Positions 35,023 to 43,561 of a stretch of DNA of 64,000 nt are shown piece by piece (the stretch's first letter is position 1; each line of letters opens with the position of its first letter). The DNA comes from Candidatus Ruminococcus avistercoris (GTDB lineage: Bacteria > Bacillota > Clostridia > Lachnospirales > Lachnospiraceae). The notes beneath the pieces were generated by a model. That model was not told where the DNA came from, did not search any database, and saw only the letters and a program-made list of their open reading frames with translations. The stretch is taken from contig DWVJ01000034.1 of assembly GCA_019120315.1 (NCBI GenBank), positions 121,455-185,454 on the forward strand, written 5' to 3'. The position numbers were made by a program, and so were the translations under genes.

Positions 35023-35394
35023 ATGATTGTATTGGATTATCAGGACCGGCGGCCTCTGTATGAGCAGGTGTCCCAGAAGCTGCGGCAGATGATAGAAAAG
35101 GGCATACTGGCCAGGGATCAGCAGCTTCCTTCCGTCAGGAGTCTGGCCATGGAGCTTTCCATCAACCCCAACACCATTCAGCGGGCTTATGCGCTGTTGG
35201 AGAAGGAAGGATATATTTATCCGGTGAAGGGGAAAGGAAATTTTGTCTCTCCAAAGGAAAATTTCATGGAGGAGAGAAAGGCGGGATTCTTCCGGGAATT
35301 ACATGAACTTCTGGTAGAGGGGTTTGATATGGGAGTCACCCGTCGGCAGGTCTGCGAACAGATTGACAGTGTCTATAAGGAGGGGAGCCGATGA
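35023..35394 (+). CDS. GntR-family regulator, YtrA subgroup
   Basis: A 123-aa regulator: a winged helix in residues 1-75 (PLYEQVSQKLRQMIEKGIL, LPSVRSLAMELSINPNTIQRAY, GYIYPVKGKGNFV) and only a short helical tail of about 45 residues, which defines the YtrA subgroup. Such regulators repress downstream ABC exporter genes and respond to cell-wall-active peptides or antibiotics in several Firmicutes. It is first in the operon, overlaps the ATPase gene by 4 bp (ATGA), and has a matching palindrome upstream. Confidence 0.92.
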   Translation: MIVLDYQDRRPLYEQVSQKLRQMIEKGILARDQQLPSVRSLAMELSINPNTIQRAYALLEKEGYIYPVKGKGNFVSPKENFMEERKAGFFRELHELLVEGFDMGVTRRQVCEQIDSVYKEGSR

Positions 35395-36293
35395 TAGAGG
35401 TAAAAAATGTCCACAAGCGGTTTGAAAAGATCGAAGCGCTGAAAGGGATGAGCACAGAAATCAGGGAAGGAGCCGTCTTCGGACTGGTGGGATCCAACGG
35501 AGCGGGAAAGAGTACTTTTCTTCGTATCCTAAGCGGCGTATTAAGACCCGACGAGGGGGAGGTACTGATCGACGGGATTCCGGTTTATGAGCGGATCGAG
35601 GCCAAAGAGAAGCTGTTTTTCATACCGGATGATCAATACTTTTTTCCCAACAGCTGCCCAAAGGATATGATGGAGTATTACAGTATCTTATATTCCGGCT
35701 TTGACCGGCGAAAATTTCTGGAGTATATGCAGCGGTTTGGCCTGGATCCCGGGAGGAAGCTGTCTACCTTTTCCAAAGGCATGAAGCGGCAGGTATCGGT
35801 CCTGCTGGGGATTTGCGCCGGCACCAAATATCTGCTGTGTGACGAAACCTTTGACGGCCTGGATCCGGTGATGCGTCAGGCGGTAAAAAGTATTTTTGTG
35901 TCGGAGATCATGGGAAGAGAATTCACGCCCATCATTGCTTCGCATAACTTAAGGGAACTGGAGGATATCTGCGACCATGTGGGGCTTCTGCATCAGGGCG
36001 GCATTCTCTTTTCCAAGGATCTGGAGGAGATGAAACACAATATCCAGAAAATACAGTGCGTGATACCCGATACGGCGCTGGAAGAGCAGCTGCTGAAAGA
36101 ACTGGATGTGCTTCAGTGTGTGCGCAGCGGTTCCCTTCTTACAATCACAGCCAGAGGGACCAAGATTGAAATCATGGAGCGGGTGGAAGACAAACAGCCG
36201 CTGTTCTGTGAGATCCTCCCGCTGACGCTGGAGGAGATATTTATCAGTGAAACGGAGGTAGCAGGCTATGACATCAAACATCTCATTTTTTAG
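35391..36293 (+). CDS. ABC transporter ATP-binding protein of the YtrA-linked exporter
   Basis: A 300-aa ATPase. Walker A is GLVGSNGAGKSTFLRIL; the signature is the divergent LSTFSKGMKRQVSVLLGIC; Walker B is YLLCDETFDGLDPV, where the usual Pro after the Glu is Thr-Phe; the switch His is in ASHNLREL. The C-terminal 80 residues are an extra domain ending in LTLEEIFISETEV. Such half-size ATPases pair with ABC-2-like permeases for export. It overlaps the permease gene by 26 bp. Confidence 0.92.
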   Translation: MIEVKNVHKRFEKIEALKGMSTEIREGAVFGLVGSNGAGKSTFLRILSGVLRPDEGEVLIDGIPVYERIEAKEKLFFIPDDQYFFPNSCPKDMMEYYSILYSGFDRRKFLEYMQRFGLDPGRKLSTFSKGMKRQVSVLLGICAGTKYLLCDETFDGLDPVMRQAVKSIFVSEIMGREFTPIIASHNLRELEDICDHVGLLHQGGILFSKDLEEMKHNIQKIQCVIPDTALEEQLLKELDVLQCVRSGSLLTITARGTKIEIMERVEDKQPLFCEILPLTLEEIFISETEVAGYDIKHLIF

Positions 36294-38400
36294 TATGGTA
36301 AAAAATGATCTGAAACGGAGAATCTGGGCGATGGCTCTTTTGTTTCTGGGACTTTTCGCCGCTCTGCCTCTGGCAGGCATGATGTATACGGAAAGTCTGC
36401 AAAATCAGCTGGCGAACCGGATGCTGTCCTGGGAAAAGATGATAGCGGAACTGGCGGAATTTGTCGGACCGGTCAATTACGGCATGTTCGCTGTGGTCGT
36501 CGGCGCTTCTGTCCTGGCGGCCTTCACTGGGTTTTCTTTTCTGCAGTCTTCCAGAAAGCTGGATCTGTTTCACAGCATTCCGGTGACCAGGAAACGGCTG
36601 TTTTTCGTCCAGTATGTGAGCGGCATTCTGGCTTTTGTCATCCCGTATGCTCTCAGTCTGGTGCTGCTTTTGGTCGTTTGTATCGTAAAAACAGTATGTA
36701 CGGCGGCGGTGCTGGTGAGCCTGGTTATCAGAGCGGCGATGCATGTGCTGTATTTTCTGCTGCTGTATCATCTGGCGCTGATTGCCATCCTTCTGACCGG
36801 ACGTATCCTGGTCAGCTTTCTGGGACTGGGTGTGTTCTACGGATATGCTTTTCTGGTATGGCAGGTGGCGCTGGGGTATTTCCAGGAATTTTTCCAGACT
36901 TTCTATCCTGGAAATCAGGAGCTGGCTGGGAAAATTACGCAGATGTTTTCTCCGGCTTTTCTCTATTTGTCCCATATCCAGGCGTTTGAAGGAAAAGGGC
37001 TGCAAAGCGCCGCGGTTTTTGGAGAACACTGGAAGTATCTGCTGGTGCTGCTGGCGGAAATCCTTTTGTTTCTGGCAGTATCCTTCTGGCTGTACCAGAA
37101 GCGCCGCTCCGAAGCGGCGGGCCATTCCATGGCCTTTGAAAGATGCAAACCGGTGGTCAAAGTACTGCTGCTGACAGCTCTGTCGGGAGCCGGCGGGCTG
37201 ATTTTCTCCAGCCTTTCCGAAGGAAGAAAAACTGCCTGGATGGTGTTTGGCATCCTCTTTTGCGCTCTGGTATTCCACTGCGTGATCGAAGTGATCTACT
37301 CCTATGAATTCAGACAGGTACTTTCCCACCGGCTGACGCTGGTGATTCCCCTTGGCATCACCCTGGCGCTGGCGCTGGCTTTTCGTTTCGATTGGTTCGG
37401 ATACGATACTTTTTTGCCTTCTGTGGATCGTCTGGAGGGGATCAGCGTCTACCTGAACGGACTGGAAAAGGGGCGATACCTGGACGGGACGGATCAAAAC
37501 GGCATGAACAACATGGAGTACGCGCTGCAGACAGGCGAGATGACAAAAGATCTGCAGCCGGGCTATGAGCTGGCCGCAGCCGGTGTGCAAAATGAAAAAG
37601 AGGGACGCAAGAATCCTTCCGAAACCCAAAGCAGCAGTGTCTGGAATGAAGGCGATATCACGGTTGACGCCATCGTGGCCTATGATATGAGAAACGGCGG
37701 CCGGAAGATCCGTACCTATCAGCTGACGGCGGAACAGGTGGAACAGCTGCTTCCGGATCTGTACGAAGTGGAAGGATTCAAGGAGGGGCATAACACTATT
37801 TTGGGAGTCGATGTGGATACGCTGCAGTTCGACTATGTGGAAATGTATGACGCTTACCACAGCGGCAGGATCAATCTTGCTCCAGAAGATGCCAGGCAGC
37901 TGCTGCAGGCGTATCAGAAGGAACTGGCAGCCGCCTCTTACGAGGATCTCAAACCGGAGCAGATCGCCGGAGAACTGAGCTTTTACAGAAACAGCGATGG
38001 ACTGTCGGTCGATATCATTGTTTATGAAAGCTTCCAGGAGACGATGCAGCTTTTGGAAAAACTAGGTTATCCCATGCGAAAAACGCCGGACGAAAAGGAT
38101 ACGGTACGAATCGATATCTACAGTTATGAAGAGGAACTGTATGATAACATGGATGGGGAATATGATGCACCCACTGTGACCTTTGAAGGCAAAAAGGATA
38201 TGGGAGAGATTCTAAAGGCGGCGATATCCGACAAGGCGGCTTATTTTGAAATCGATCAGGACTATATGGCGACGGTGACCATCAATGAACAGGGAGGGCA
38301 GCAGAGCAATTATATACAGTCTACCTATTATTTCAAAAAGGGAGAAATACCGGAGTGTGTGACAAAAGCTTTCCGGGAATGGAAAGAAAATCAGCATTGA
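36268..38400 (+). CDS. ABC-2-type permease with a large C-terminal extracytoplasmic domain
   Basis: A 710-aa membrane protein. The N-terminal 370 residues contain about eight membrane segments, including LLFLGLFAALPLAGMMY, the LDLFHSIPVTRKRLFFVQY loop typical of this exporter class, and LLLVVCIVKTVCTAAVLVSL. From about residue 385 a soluble domain of about 325 residues follows, with several DIYSYEEELYDNMDGEYD-like acidic stretches and no recognised fold. GGAGG precedes the start, which lies inside the ATPase gene. With the YtrA-type regulator it suggests a role in envelope-stress response; the cargo is unknown. Confidence 0.85.
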   Translation: MTSNISFFSMVKNDLKRRIWAMALLFLGLFAALPLAGMMYTESLQNQLANRMLSWEKMIAELAEFVGPVNYGMFAVVVGASVLAAFTGFSFLQSSRKLDLFHSIPVTRKRLFFVQYVSGILAFVIPYALSLVLLLVVCIVKTVCTAAVLVSLVIRAAMHVLYFLLLYHLALIAILLTGRILVSFLGLGVFYGYAFLVWQVALGYFQEFFQTFYPGNQELAGKITQMFSPAFLYLSHIQAFEGKGLQSAAVFGEHWKYLLVLLAEILLFLAVSFWLYQKRRSEAAGHSMAFERCKPVVKVLLLTALSGAGGLIFSSLSEGRKTAWMVFGILFCALVFHCVIEVIYSYEFRQVLSHRLTLVIPLGITLALALAFRFDWFGYDTFLPSVDRLEGISVYLNGLEKGRYLDGTDQNGMNNMEYALQTGEMTKDLQPGYELAAAGVQNEKEGRKNPSETQSSSVWNEGDITVDAIVAYDMRNGGRKIRTYQLTAEQVEQLLPDLYEVEGFKEGHNTILGVDVDTLQFDYVEMYDAYHSGRINLAPEDARQLLQAYQKELAAASYEDLKPEQIAGELSFYRNSDGLSVDIIVYESFQETMQLLEKLGYPMRKTPDEKDTVRIDIYSYEEELYDNMDGEYDAPTVTFEGKKDMGEILKAAISDKAAYFEIDQDYMATVTINEQGGQQSNYIQSTYYFKKGEIPECVTKAFREWKENQH

Positions 38401-38425
38401 CAAATGAAAAAAAATCGGTTAGGAT
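38397..38425 (+). promoter_or_regulatory. Promoter of the thrS T-box transcript
   Basis: TTGACA, 17 bp and TAGGAT. The -35 box overlaps the stop codon of the preceding permease gene. Confidence 0.8.
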
Positions 38426-38431
38426 TACAGA

Positions 38432-38675
38432 TAAGTTAAGAGACAACACGTTGACGAGACGAGTAGAATGACGGAACCTGCCAGAGAGGGATACGGCTGC
38501 TGGAAGTATCCTCAGGGGAAACATTTGAAAACTACCTCCGAGTGGCCCCAATCCGGCCCGGTGATTCCGTTATCATCCAATGAAGTGGTTCCGGCGCAAG
38601 CCGGGGCAATCAGGGTGGAACCGCGCATAGAGTCGTCCCTGTCTGCGAGAGCAGACGGGACGGCTTTCTTTTTGC
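38432..38675 (+). promoter_or_regulatory. T-box leader of thrS
   Basis: The conserved T-box AGGGTGGAACCGCG is at 38612-38625, preceded by a stem arm that would form the antiterminator. Upstream is a stem I with an S-turn-like GAGTAGAATGA, a distal AGAGAGG bulge, and GAAAACTACCTCCGAG, in which ACC (38534-38536) or ACT is a candidate Thr specifier. A terminator stem with T run (38632-38673) follows. Uncharged tRNA-Thr should stabilise the antiterminator and switch thrS on. Confidence 0.93.
38632..38673 (+). terminator. Regulated terminator of the T-box leader
   Basis: GTCGTCCC-t-GTCTGC / GCAGAC-GGGACGGC with a GAGA tetraloop, followed by TTTCTTTTT. Confidence 0.9.
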
Positions 38676-38722
38676 CAGAGCAGGAAAGTGTAAAAAAATA
38701 ATAGAAAAAAGGAGAGAGCATC

Positions 38723-40687
38723 ATGAAAATTACGTTAAAAGACGGATCAGTAAAAGAGTATCAGCAGTCCATGTCCGTGTATGACATTGCCAGAGATATC
38801 AGCGAAGGTTTGGCCAGAGCAGCCACAGCCGGAGAGGTGGACGGCCATGTGGTGGACCTGCGGACTGTGGTGGACAAAGACAGCGAAGTAAATATTCTGA
38901 CGGCGTCAGACAAAGAAGGGCTGGCGGCGCTGCGCCACACCACCTCCCACGTGCTGGCAGAGGCGGTCAAACGGCTGTATCCTCAGGCAAAACTGGCCAT
39001 CGGCCCTTCCATCGACACCGGTTTTTATTACGATTTTGACTGTCAGTCCTTTACCAGAGAAGATCTGGATGAAATCGAAAAAGAGATGAAAAAGGTGATC
39101 AAAGAGGGCGCGCAGATCAAACGGTTTACGCTGCCCAGAGAGGAAGCCATCGCTTTCATGAAGGAAAAAGACGAGCCCTACAAAGTGGAACTGATCGAGG
39201 ATCTGCCGGAAGACGCTGAAATCTCCTTCTATTCCCAGGGGGATTTCGTGGATCTGTGCGCCGGACCTCATCTGATGTCCACCAAGGGAATCAAGGCGTT
39301 CAAGCTGATCTCTTCTTCAGGAGCTTACTGGAGAGGCAGCGAGAAGAATAAAATGCTGACCCGCATCTACGGTACGGCCTATGCAAAGAAAGATGAGTTA
39401 AAGGAGCATATGCAGCGGCTGGAGGAGGCCAAGAAACGGGATCACAATAAACTGGGCCGCGAGATGGAGCTGTTCACCACCGTGGATGTGATCGGACAGG
39501 GTCTGCCGCTGATCATGCCAAAGGGCGTGACTATCATCCAGACGCTGCAGCGCTGGATTGAAGACGAGGAGGAAAAACGCGGTTATATCCGTACCAAGAC
39601 GCCGCTGATGGCCAAGAAAGACCTCTATGTGATCTCCGATCACTGGAATCATTATAAAGAAGGCATGTTTGTCCTGGGAGATGAAGAAAAGGACGATGAG
39701 GTTTTCGCCCTGCGTCCCATGACCTGTCCCTTCCAGTACTACGTATACAAGGCCACCCAGCACAGCTACCGGGAACTGCCCCTGCGTTACGGCGAGACTT
39801 CCACGCTGTTTCGGAATGAGGATTCCGGCGAGATGCACGGCCTGACCCGTGTCCGCCAGTTTACCATCTCCGAGGGTCACCTGATCCTGCGCCCGGATCA
39901 GGTGGAAGAGGAATTCAAAGGCTGCGTGGATCTGGCGAAATACTGCATGACCACCCTGGGTCTGCAGGATGACGTGACTTATCGTCTGTCTTTGTGGGAT
40001 CCCAACAACCAGGAGAAATATCTGGGTACAGAGGAAATGTGGAACGAAGTACAGGATACCATGCGTCAGATTTTAAATGATATCGGTCTTGAGTACACGG
40101 AGGAAGAAGGGGAAGCCGCCTTCTACGGCCCCAAGCTGGATATTCAGGCGAAAAATGTATACGGTAAAGAAGATACCATGATCACCATACAGCTGGATAT
40201 GTTCCTGGCGGAACGGTTCGATATGAACTATATCGACAGCGACGGGGAGAAGAAACGTCCCTATATCATTCACCGTACTTCCATGGGCTGCTATGAACGT
40301 ACTTTGGCCTGGCTGATTGAAAAATACGCGGGACTGTTCCCCACCTGGCTCTGTCCGGAGCAGGTACGGGTACTGCCCATTTCCGAGAAATATCAGGATT
40401 ACGCGGCGAAGGTGGAAGCGAAGCTGAAAGAAAACGGCATCCGCTGCAGCACCGACAACAGAAGTGAAAAAATCGGCTACAAGATCCGGGAAGCCCGGGT
40501 GCAGAAGGTTCCCTACATGCTGGTGGTAGGCGCCAAAGAGGAGGAAGAGGGCGTCGTATCCGTGAGAAGCCGTTATCTGGGCGACGAAGGACAGAAAAAC
40601 CTGGATACCTTTATCGATGACATCTGCCGTGAGATCCGGACGAAGGAAATCCGGAAAATCGAAGTGGAAAACGATCAGAATAAATAA
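38723..40687 (+). CDS. thrS: Threonyl-tRNA synthetase
   Basis: A 654-aa class II synthetase that charges tRNA-Thr. Order of domains: TGS (residues 1-62, MKITLKDGSVKEYQQSMSVY), the editing domain with the HTTSHVLAEAVK zinc/editing motif and DLCAGPH, the catalytic core with motif 2 RNEDSGEMHGLTRVRQF and motif 3 IIHRTSMGCYERTLAWLIEKY, and the anticodon domain with QVRVLPISEKYQDYA. Full length. It is controlled by the T-box leader. Confidence 0.97.
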   Translation: MKITLKDGSVKEYQQSMSVYDIARDISEGLARAATAGEVDGHVVDLRTVVDKDSEVNILTASDKEGLAALRHTTSHVLAEAVKRLYPQAKLAIGPSIDTGFYYDFDCQSFTREDLDEIEKEMKKVIKEGAQIKRFTLPREEAIAFMKEKDEPYKVELIEDLPEDAEISFYSQGDFVDLCAGPHLMSTKGIKAFKLISSSGAYWRGSEKNKMLTRIYGTAYAKKDELKEHMQRLEEAKKRDHNKLGREMELFTTVDVIGQGLPLIMPKGVTIIQTLQRWIEDEEEKRGYIRTKTPLMAKKDLYVISDHWNHYKEGMFVLGDEEKDDEVFALRPMTCPFQYYVYKATQHSYRELPLRYGETSTLFRNEDSGEMHGLTRVRQFTISEGHLILRPDQVEEEFKGCVDLAKYCMTTLGLQDDVTYRLSLWDPNNQEKYLGTEEMWNEVQDTMRQILNDIGLEYTEEEGEAAFYGPKLDIQAKNVYGKEDTMITIQLDMFLAERFDMNYIDSDGEKKRPYIIHRTSMGCYERTLAWLIEKYAGLFPTWLCPEQVRVLPISEKYQDYAAKVEAKLKENGIRCSTDNRSEKIGYKIREARVQKVPYMLVVGAKEEEEGVVSVRSRYLGDEGQKNLDTFIDDICREIRTKEIRKIEVENDQNK

Positions 40688-40751
40688 AAAAGAATAAACG
40701 ACAGAAAATCGACGCATACTACCGGAAAATGAAAAAAAGGAGGTAGTGTGT

Positions 40752-41075
40752 ATGCCGGCATTAACCTGTGCAGCAATCACATGTATTTACAACAAAGACG
40801 AACTGTGTTCCAAGGGAGATATCAAAGTAGGGGGCGAAGATGCCCGTCAGTCCGACGATACCTTCTGTGCCAGCTTTGTGGAGCGGGGAACGGACTCCGT
40901 CACCAACAGTACGGCAGGCGGCTGCGGATGTTCCACCATCGACATCTGCTGCGAAGCCTGCAGCTGTCAGTACAATGATCATCAGAACTGTACGGCCAGT
41001 CAGATCGACATCGAGGGCAGCAACGCCTGTGAATGTACTCAGACAGAATGCAGAAGTTTTTGCTGCAAAAACTGA
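40752..41075 (+). CDS. Cys-rich DUF1540 protein with two repeats
   Basis: A 107-aa protein with 21 or so cysteines, made of two DUF1540 units: CAAITCIYNKDELCSKGDI ending in TFCASF, and CCEACSCQYNDHQNCTASQI ending in ECRSFCC. The even spacing of Cys suggests metal binding. DUF1540 is widespread in Clostridia and of unknown role. I start at the ATG at 40752, 8 bp after AGGAGG, not at the GTG at 40746. It is followed by a terminator; a link to thrS is not evident. Confidence 0.88.
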   Translation: MPALTCAAITCIYNKDELCSKGDIKVGGEDARQSDDTFCASFVERGTDSVTNSTAGGCGCSTIDICCEACSCQYNDHQNCTASQIDIEGSNACECTQTECRSFCCKN

Positions 41076-41089
41076 AACAGGAAAGAGAC

Positions 41090-41135
41090 AAGGGCATCCC
41101 GCGGGTCTGACAGATCCGAAAGGGGATGCCCCTTT
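41090..41135 (+). terminator. Terminator of the DUF1540 gene
   Basis: GGGCATCCC / GGGATGCCC outer stem with an inner CGG-TCT / AGA-CCG hairpin, followed by CTTT. The T run is short. Confidence 0.7.
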
Positions 41136-41171
41136 CATGCAAAACGCAGATGACATCAAAAGAAGAAGGAG

Positions 41172-41780
41172 ATGGTTCAGTGGCGCCGCAGGCTGCACCA
41201 GATACCGGAGACAGGACTTGACCTGCCCCAGACGGCAGCCTTTGTCAGGGAAAAACTGGACAGCTTCCAGATTCCCTATGACACGCTGGTGAATGGGAAC
41301 TGTATTGTGGCACATCTGGGGAAGGGCGAAGGATGCCTTCTGCTCCGGGCGGATATGGACGCGCTGCCCATGAAAGAAGAAACCGGCCTTCCTTTTGCCT
41401 CTCAGAATGACAATATGCATGCCTGCGGCCATGGTAATTCATGTGGATTCGACCAGGGCGACAGGAAACATTGCCTATGGTACCCAGTGTAATGCTTCCG
41501 TCTACGGATTTAAGATTACGTTGAAAGGCAAAGGGACGCACGGAGCCATGCCCCAGGACGGCATCGATCCCATCAATGCCGGCGTGCATCTTTATCTGGG
41601 CCTGCAGGAGCTGATTGCCAGAGAATGCAATCCCTGCCAGGATGTGGTTCTCACCATCGGACAGTTTTCGGCCGGAAATACCGCCAATGTGATTCCGAAC
41701 CAGACTGATTCAGCGAGAACGCCATCCCCATCGCAGCGGCAGTCTACGCCTGCGCGGCGCTGAGCTGGCAGCGGCAGTAA
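41172..41780 (+). pseudogene. Decayed M20-family amidohydrolase (aminoacylase/hippuricase type)
   Basis: The pieces of one M20D peptidase are visible in more than one frame. The N-terminal part has RRRLHQIPETGLDLPQTAAF, LLRADMDALPMKEETGLPFAS and NMHACGHG (metal ligands), then the frame is lost. The middle part resumes with RATGNIAYG, ITLKGKGTHGAMPQDGIDPI and LTIGQFSAGNTANVIPNQT. The last piece, in another frame, is SENAIPIAAAVYACAALSW ending at TAA 41778-41780. At least two internal segments are missing, including the second metal-binding region (PAEE), and the total is about 200 codons instead of about 390. It cannot be functional. Confidence 0.88.
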
Positions 41781-41787
41781 TCCGGTG

Positions 41788-41820
41788 GCCGGAGATGTTT
41801 GACACATCTTCGGCCTTTTC
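41788..41820 (+). terminator. Terminator after the M20 remnant
   Basis: GGCCGGAGATGT / ACATCTTCGGCC with a short loop, followed by TTTT. Confidence 0.8.
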
Positions 41821-41907
41821 TATTCTCTGATGACAGAAAAGTCATTCTATCTATAAAACAATCCCTGATAAAGTAAAAATATATAAAAATAATTTTAATT
41901 TTTGTAT

Positions 41908-41917
41908 AAAACGTTTA
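41908..41917 (+). promoter_or_regulatory. LacI-type operator-like palindrome upstream of the sugar ABC operon
   Basis: AAAACGTTTA, with the perfect core AAACGTTT, lies in the very AT-rich 235-bp leader. The same ten bases occur inside the promoter of the LacI-family gene at the end of this cluster (48468-48477). Confidence 0.6.
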
Positions 41918-41942
41918 AATGTGAAAAATGTACAAAAATCTA

Positions 41943-41970
41943 TTGACTTATGAAAAAATCTCGGTAAAAT
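41943..41970 (+). promoter_or_regulatory. Promoter of the sugar ABC operon
   Basis: TTGACT, a 16-bp spacer and TAAAAT, about 85 bp before the first gene. The whole region 41820-42054 is AT-rich and has no ORF. Confidence 0.65.
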
Positions 41971-42054
41971 TAGATATAACATAAAAATAAATTAAAACAA
42001 AGTAAAAATGAAATGAAATTATAATAAAAAATATAAAACAAAGGAGGAAAGAGA

Positions 42055-43554
42055 GTGGATAATTTTATTCAGATACGGGGCGTATCAAAACAATTTTACG
42101 GCGTTTACGCACTCAAAGATATCAGTTTTGATATTGCCAAAGGCAGCGTGCACGCCATCATGGGTGAAAACGGCGCAGGAAAAAGCACGCTGATGAAAAT
42201 CCTGGGCGGTGTGTACCAGGCCGACGGCGGTACGATTTCCATCGACGGCACGGTACGTAATATCCGAAACGTACAGGATTCCGCAGCATGTGGAATCAGT
42301 GTAATTTATCAGGAATTTAATCTGGTTCCGGAACTGACGGTGGCGGAGAATATTTATATTTCCGATGTGCCGAAGAAGACGTTCCTGGGGATCGTGGAAA
42401 AGAAAAAACGCAGGGCTAAGGCGAAAGAGATACTGGACATGCTGGAAATCCAGGTGAATCCGGACGAATTCGTGAAAAATTTGTCCGTATCGGAAAAACA
42501 GATGGTGGAAATTGCCAAGGCGCTTTCCAGAAACGCCCAGATCATCATTATGGATGAACCGACGGCCGCTTTAAATGAAGAAGAAGTGCAAAAGCTGGAA
42601 GAGATTGTCGGTATGCTCAAAAGGGACGGCAAAACGATTCTGTATATTTCTCACCGGCTGAAAGAAGTGTTCGATATGACGGATACCGTAACCGTACTGC
42701 GAAATGGAGAGTACGTGGATACGCGGCCCACCAGCGAACTGACGGAAGGCGAGGTCATCCGGCTGATGGTTGGCCATGACGTGGATTATGAGGCGGTTCG
42801 TCCCAGCTATGTGCAGGAAGAGGTGTTGCTGCAGGTTGAGGATCTGACGCTGAAAAATGTATTTGAATCGGTTTCTTTTGAATTGCATAAAGGCGAGATC
42901 CTGGGCATGGCAGGCCTGATGGGATGCGGAAGAGAAGAAGTCCTTTCCGCCATATACGGACTTTTTGGCTATGACAGCGGAAGGATTCGTCTGGAAGGAA
43001 AGGACGTCCGCTTTAAAAATTCCAGAGACGCCATCGAACACGGGATCTGTTTTCTGACGGACGACAGAAAGGACGCGGGGATTTTCCCACAGATGTCGGT
43101 GGAGGAAAATATCACCATCATGTCCATCCGTTATCTGAAGAAAAAGGCAGGATTTTATATCAATCCCAGGGATGAAGCATCCCAGCTGGAGAAGATGACC
43201 AGGTTTATGAATATTAAGTATGCCAGGCCGGAACAGAAAATTTCTTACTTAAGCGGCGGAAATCAGCAGAAAGTGTTATTGGGAAGAGATCTTCTGCTGG
43301 ACAATAAGATTTTTATCATGCTGGAGCCCACTAGAGGAATCGACGTGGGAGCCAAGGAAGAAATTTACAATCTGCTGTATCAGCTGGCCAGGGGAGGCAT
43401 GGGAATTATCGCGGTGTTCTCTGATATGAATGAACTGATTCGTGTCTGTGACCGGGCGGTGGTATTCTGTGACGGGAAAATTACCGGGGCTTTATCAAGG
43501 GAAGAATTCAACAAAGAACGAATACTGACATACGCGGCGGGAAAGGGGGCCTGA
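42055..43554 (+). CDS. Sugar ABC transporter ATP-binding protein (RbsA/MglA class)
   Basis: A 499-aa duplicated ATPase for a monosaccharide importer. First half: Walker A MGENGAGKSTLMKIL, signature LSVSEKQMVEIAKAL, Walker B IIIMDEPTAAL. Second half: degenerate Walker A GLMGCGREEVL, signature LSGGNQQKVLLGRDL, and LEPTRGIDVG in place of Walker B. The start is GTG at 42055, 7 bp after AGGAGG. The permeases and binding protein follow at 7-bp to 25-bp spacing. The substrate is unknown; the family covers ribose, galactose, xylose, allose and inositol. Confidence 0.94.
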   Translation: MDNFIQIRGVSKQFYGVYALKDISFDIAKGSVHAIMGENGAGKSTLMKILGGVYQADGGTISIDGTVRNIRNVQDSAACGISVIYQEFNLVPELTVAENIYISDVPKKTFLGIVEKKKRRAKAKEILDMLEIQVNPDEFVKNLSVSEKQMVEIAKALSRNAQIIIMDEPTAALNEEEVQKLEEIVGMLKRDGKTILYISHRLKEVFDMTDTVTVLRNGEYVDTRPTSELTEGEVIRLMVGHDVDYEAVRPSYVQEEVLLQVEDLTLKNVFESVSFELHKGEILGMAGLMGCGREEVLSAIYGLFGYDSGRIRLEGKDVRFKNSRDAIEHGICFLTDDRKDAGIFPQMSVEENITIMSIRYLKKKAGFYINPRDEASQLEKMTRFMNIKYARPEQKISYLSGGNQQKVLLGRDLLLDNKIFIMLEPTRGIDVGAKEEIYNLLYQLARGGMGIIAVFSDMNELIRVCDRAVVFCDGKITGALSREEFNKERILTYAAGKGA

Positions 43555-43561
43555 GGAACTC

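Noticed and set aside
36283-37860. 525-aa minus-strand ORF opposite the ABC permease
   Set aside because: Gln/His/Lys-rich product typical of antisense reading of a membrane protein gene; the plus frame has coupled starts and membrane segments.
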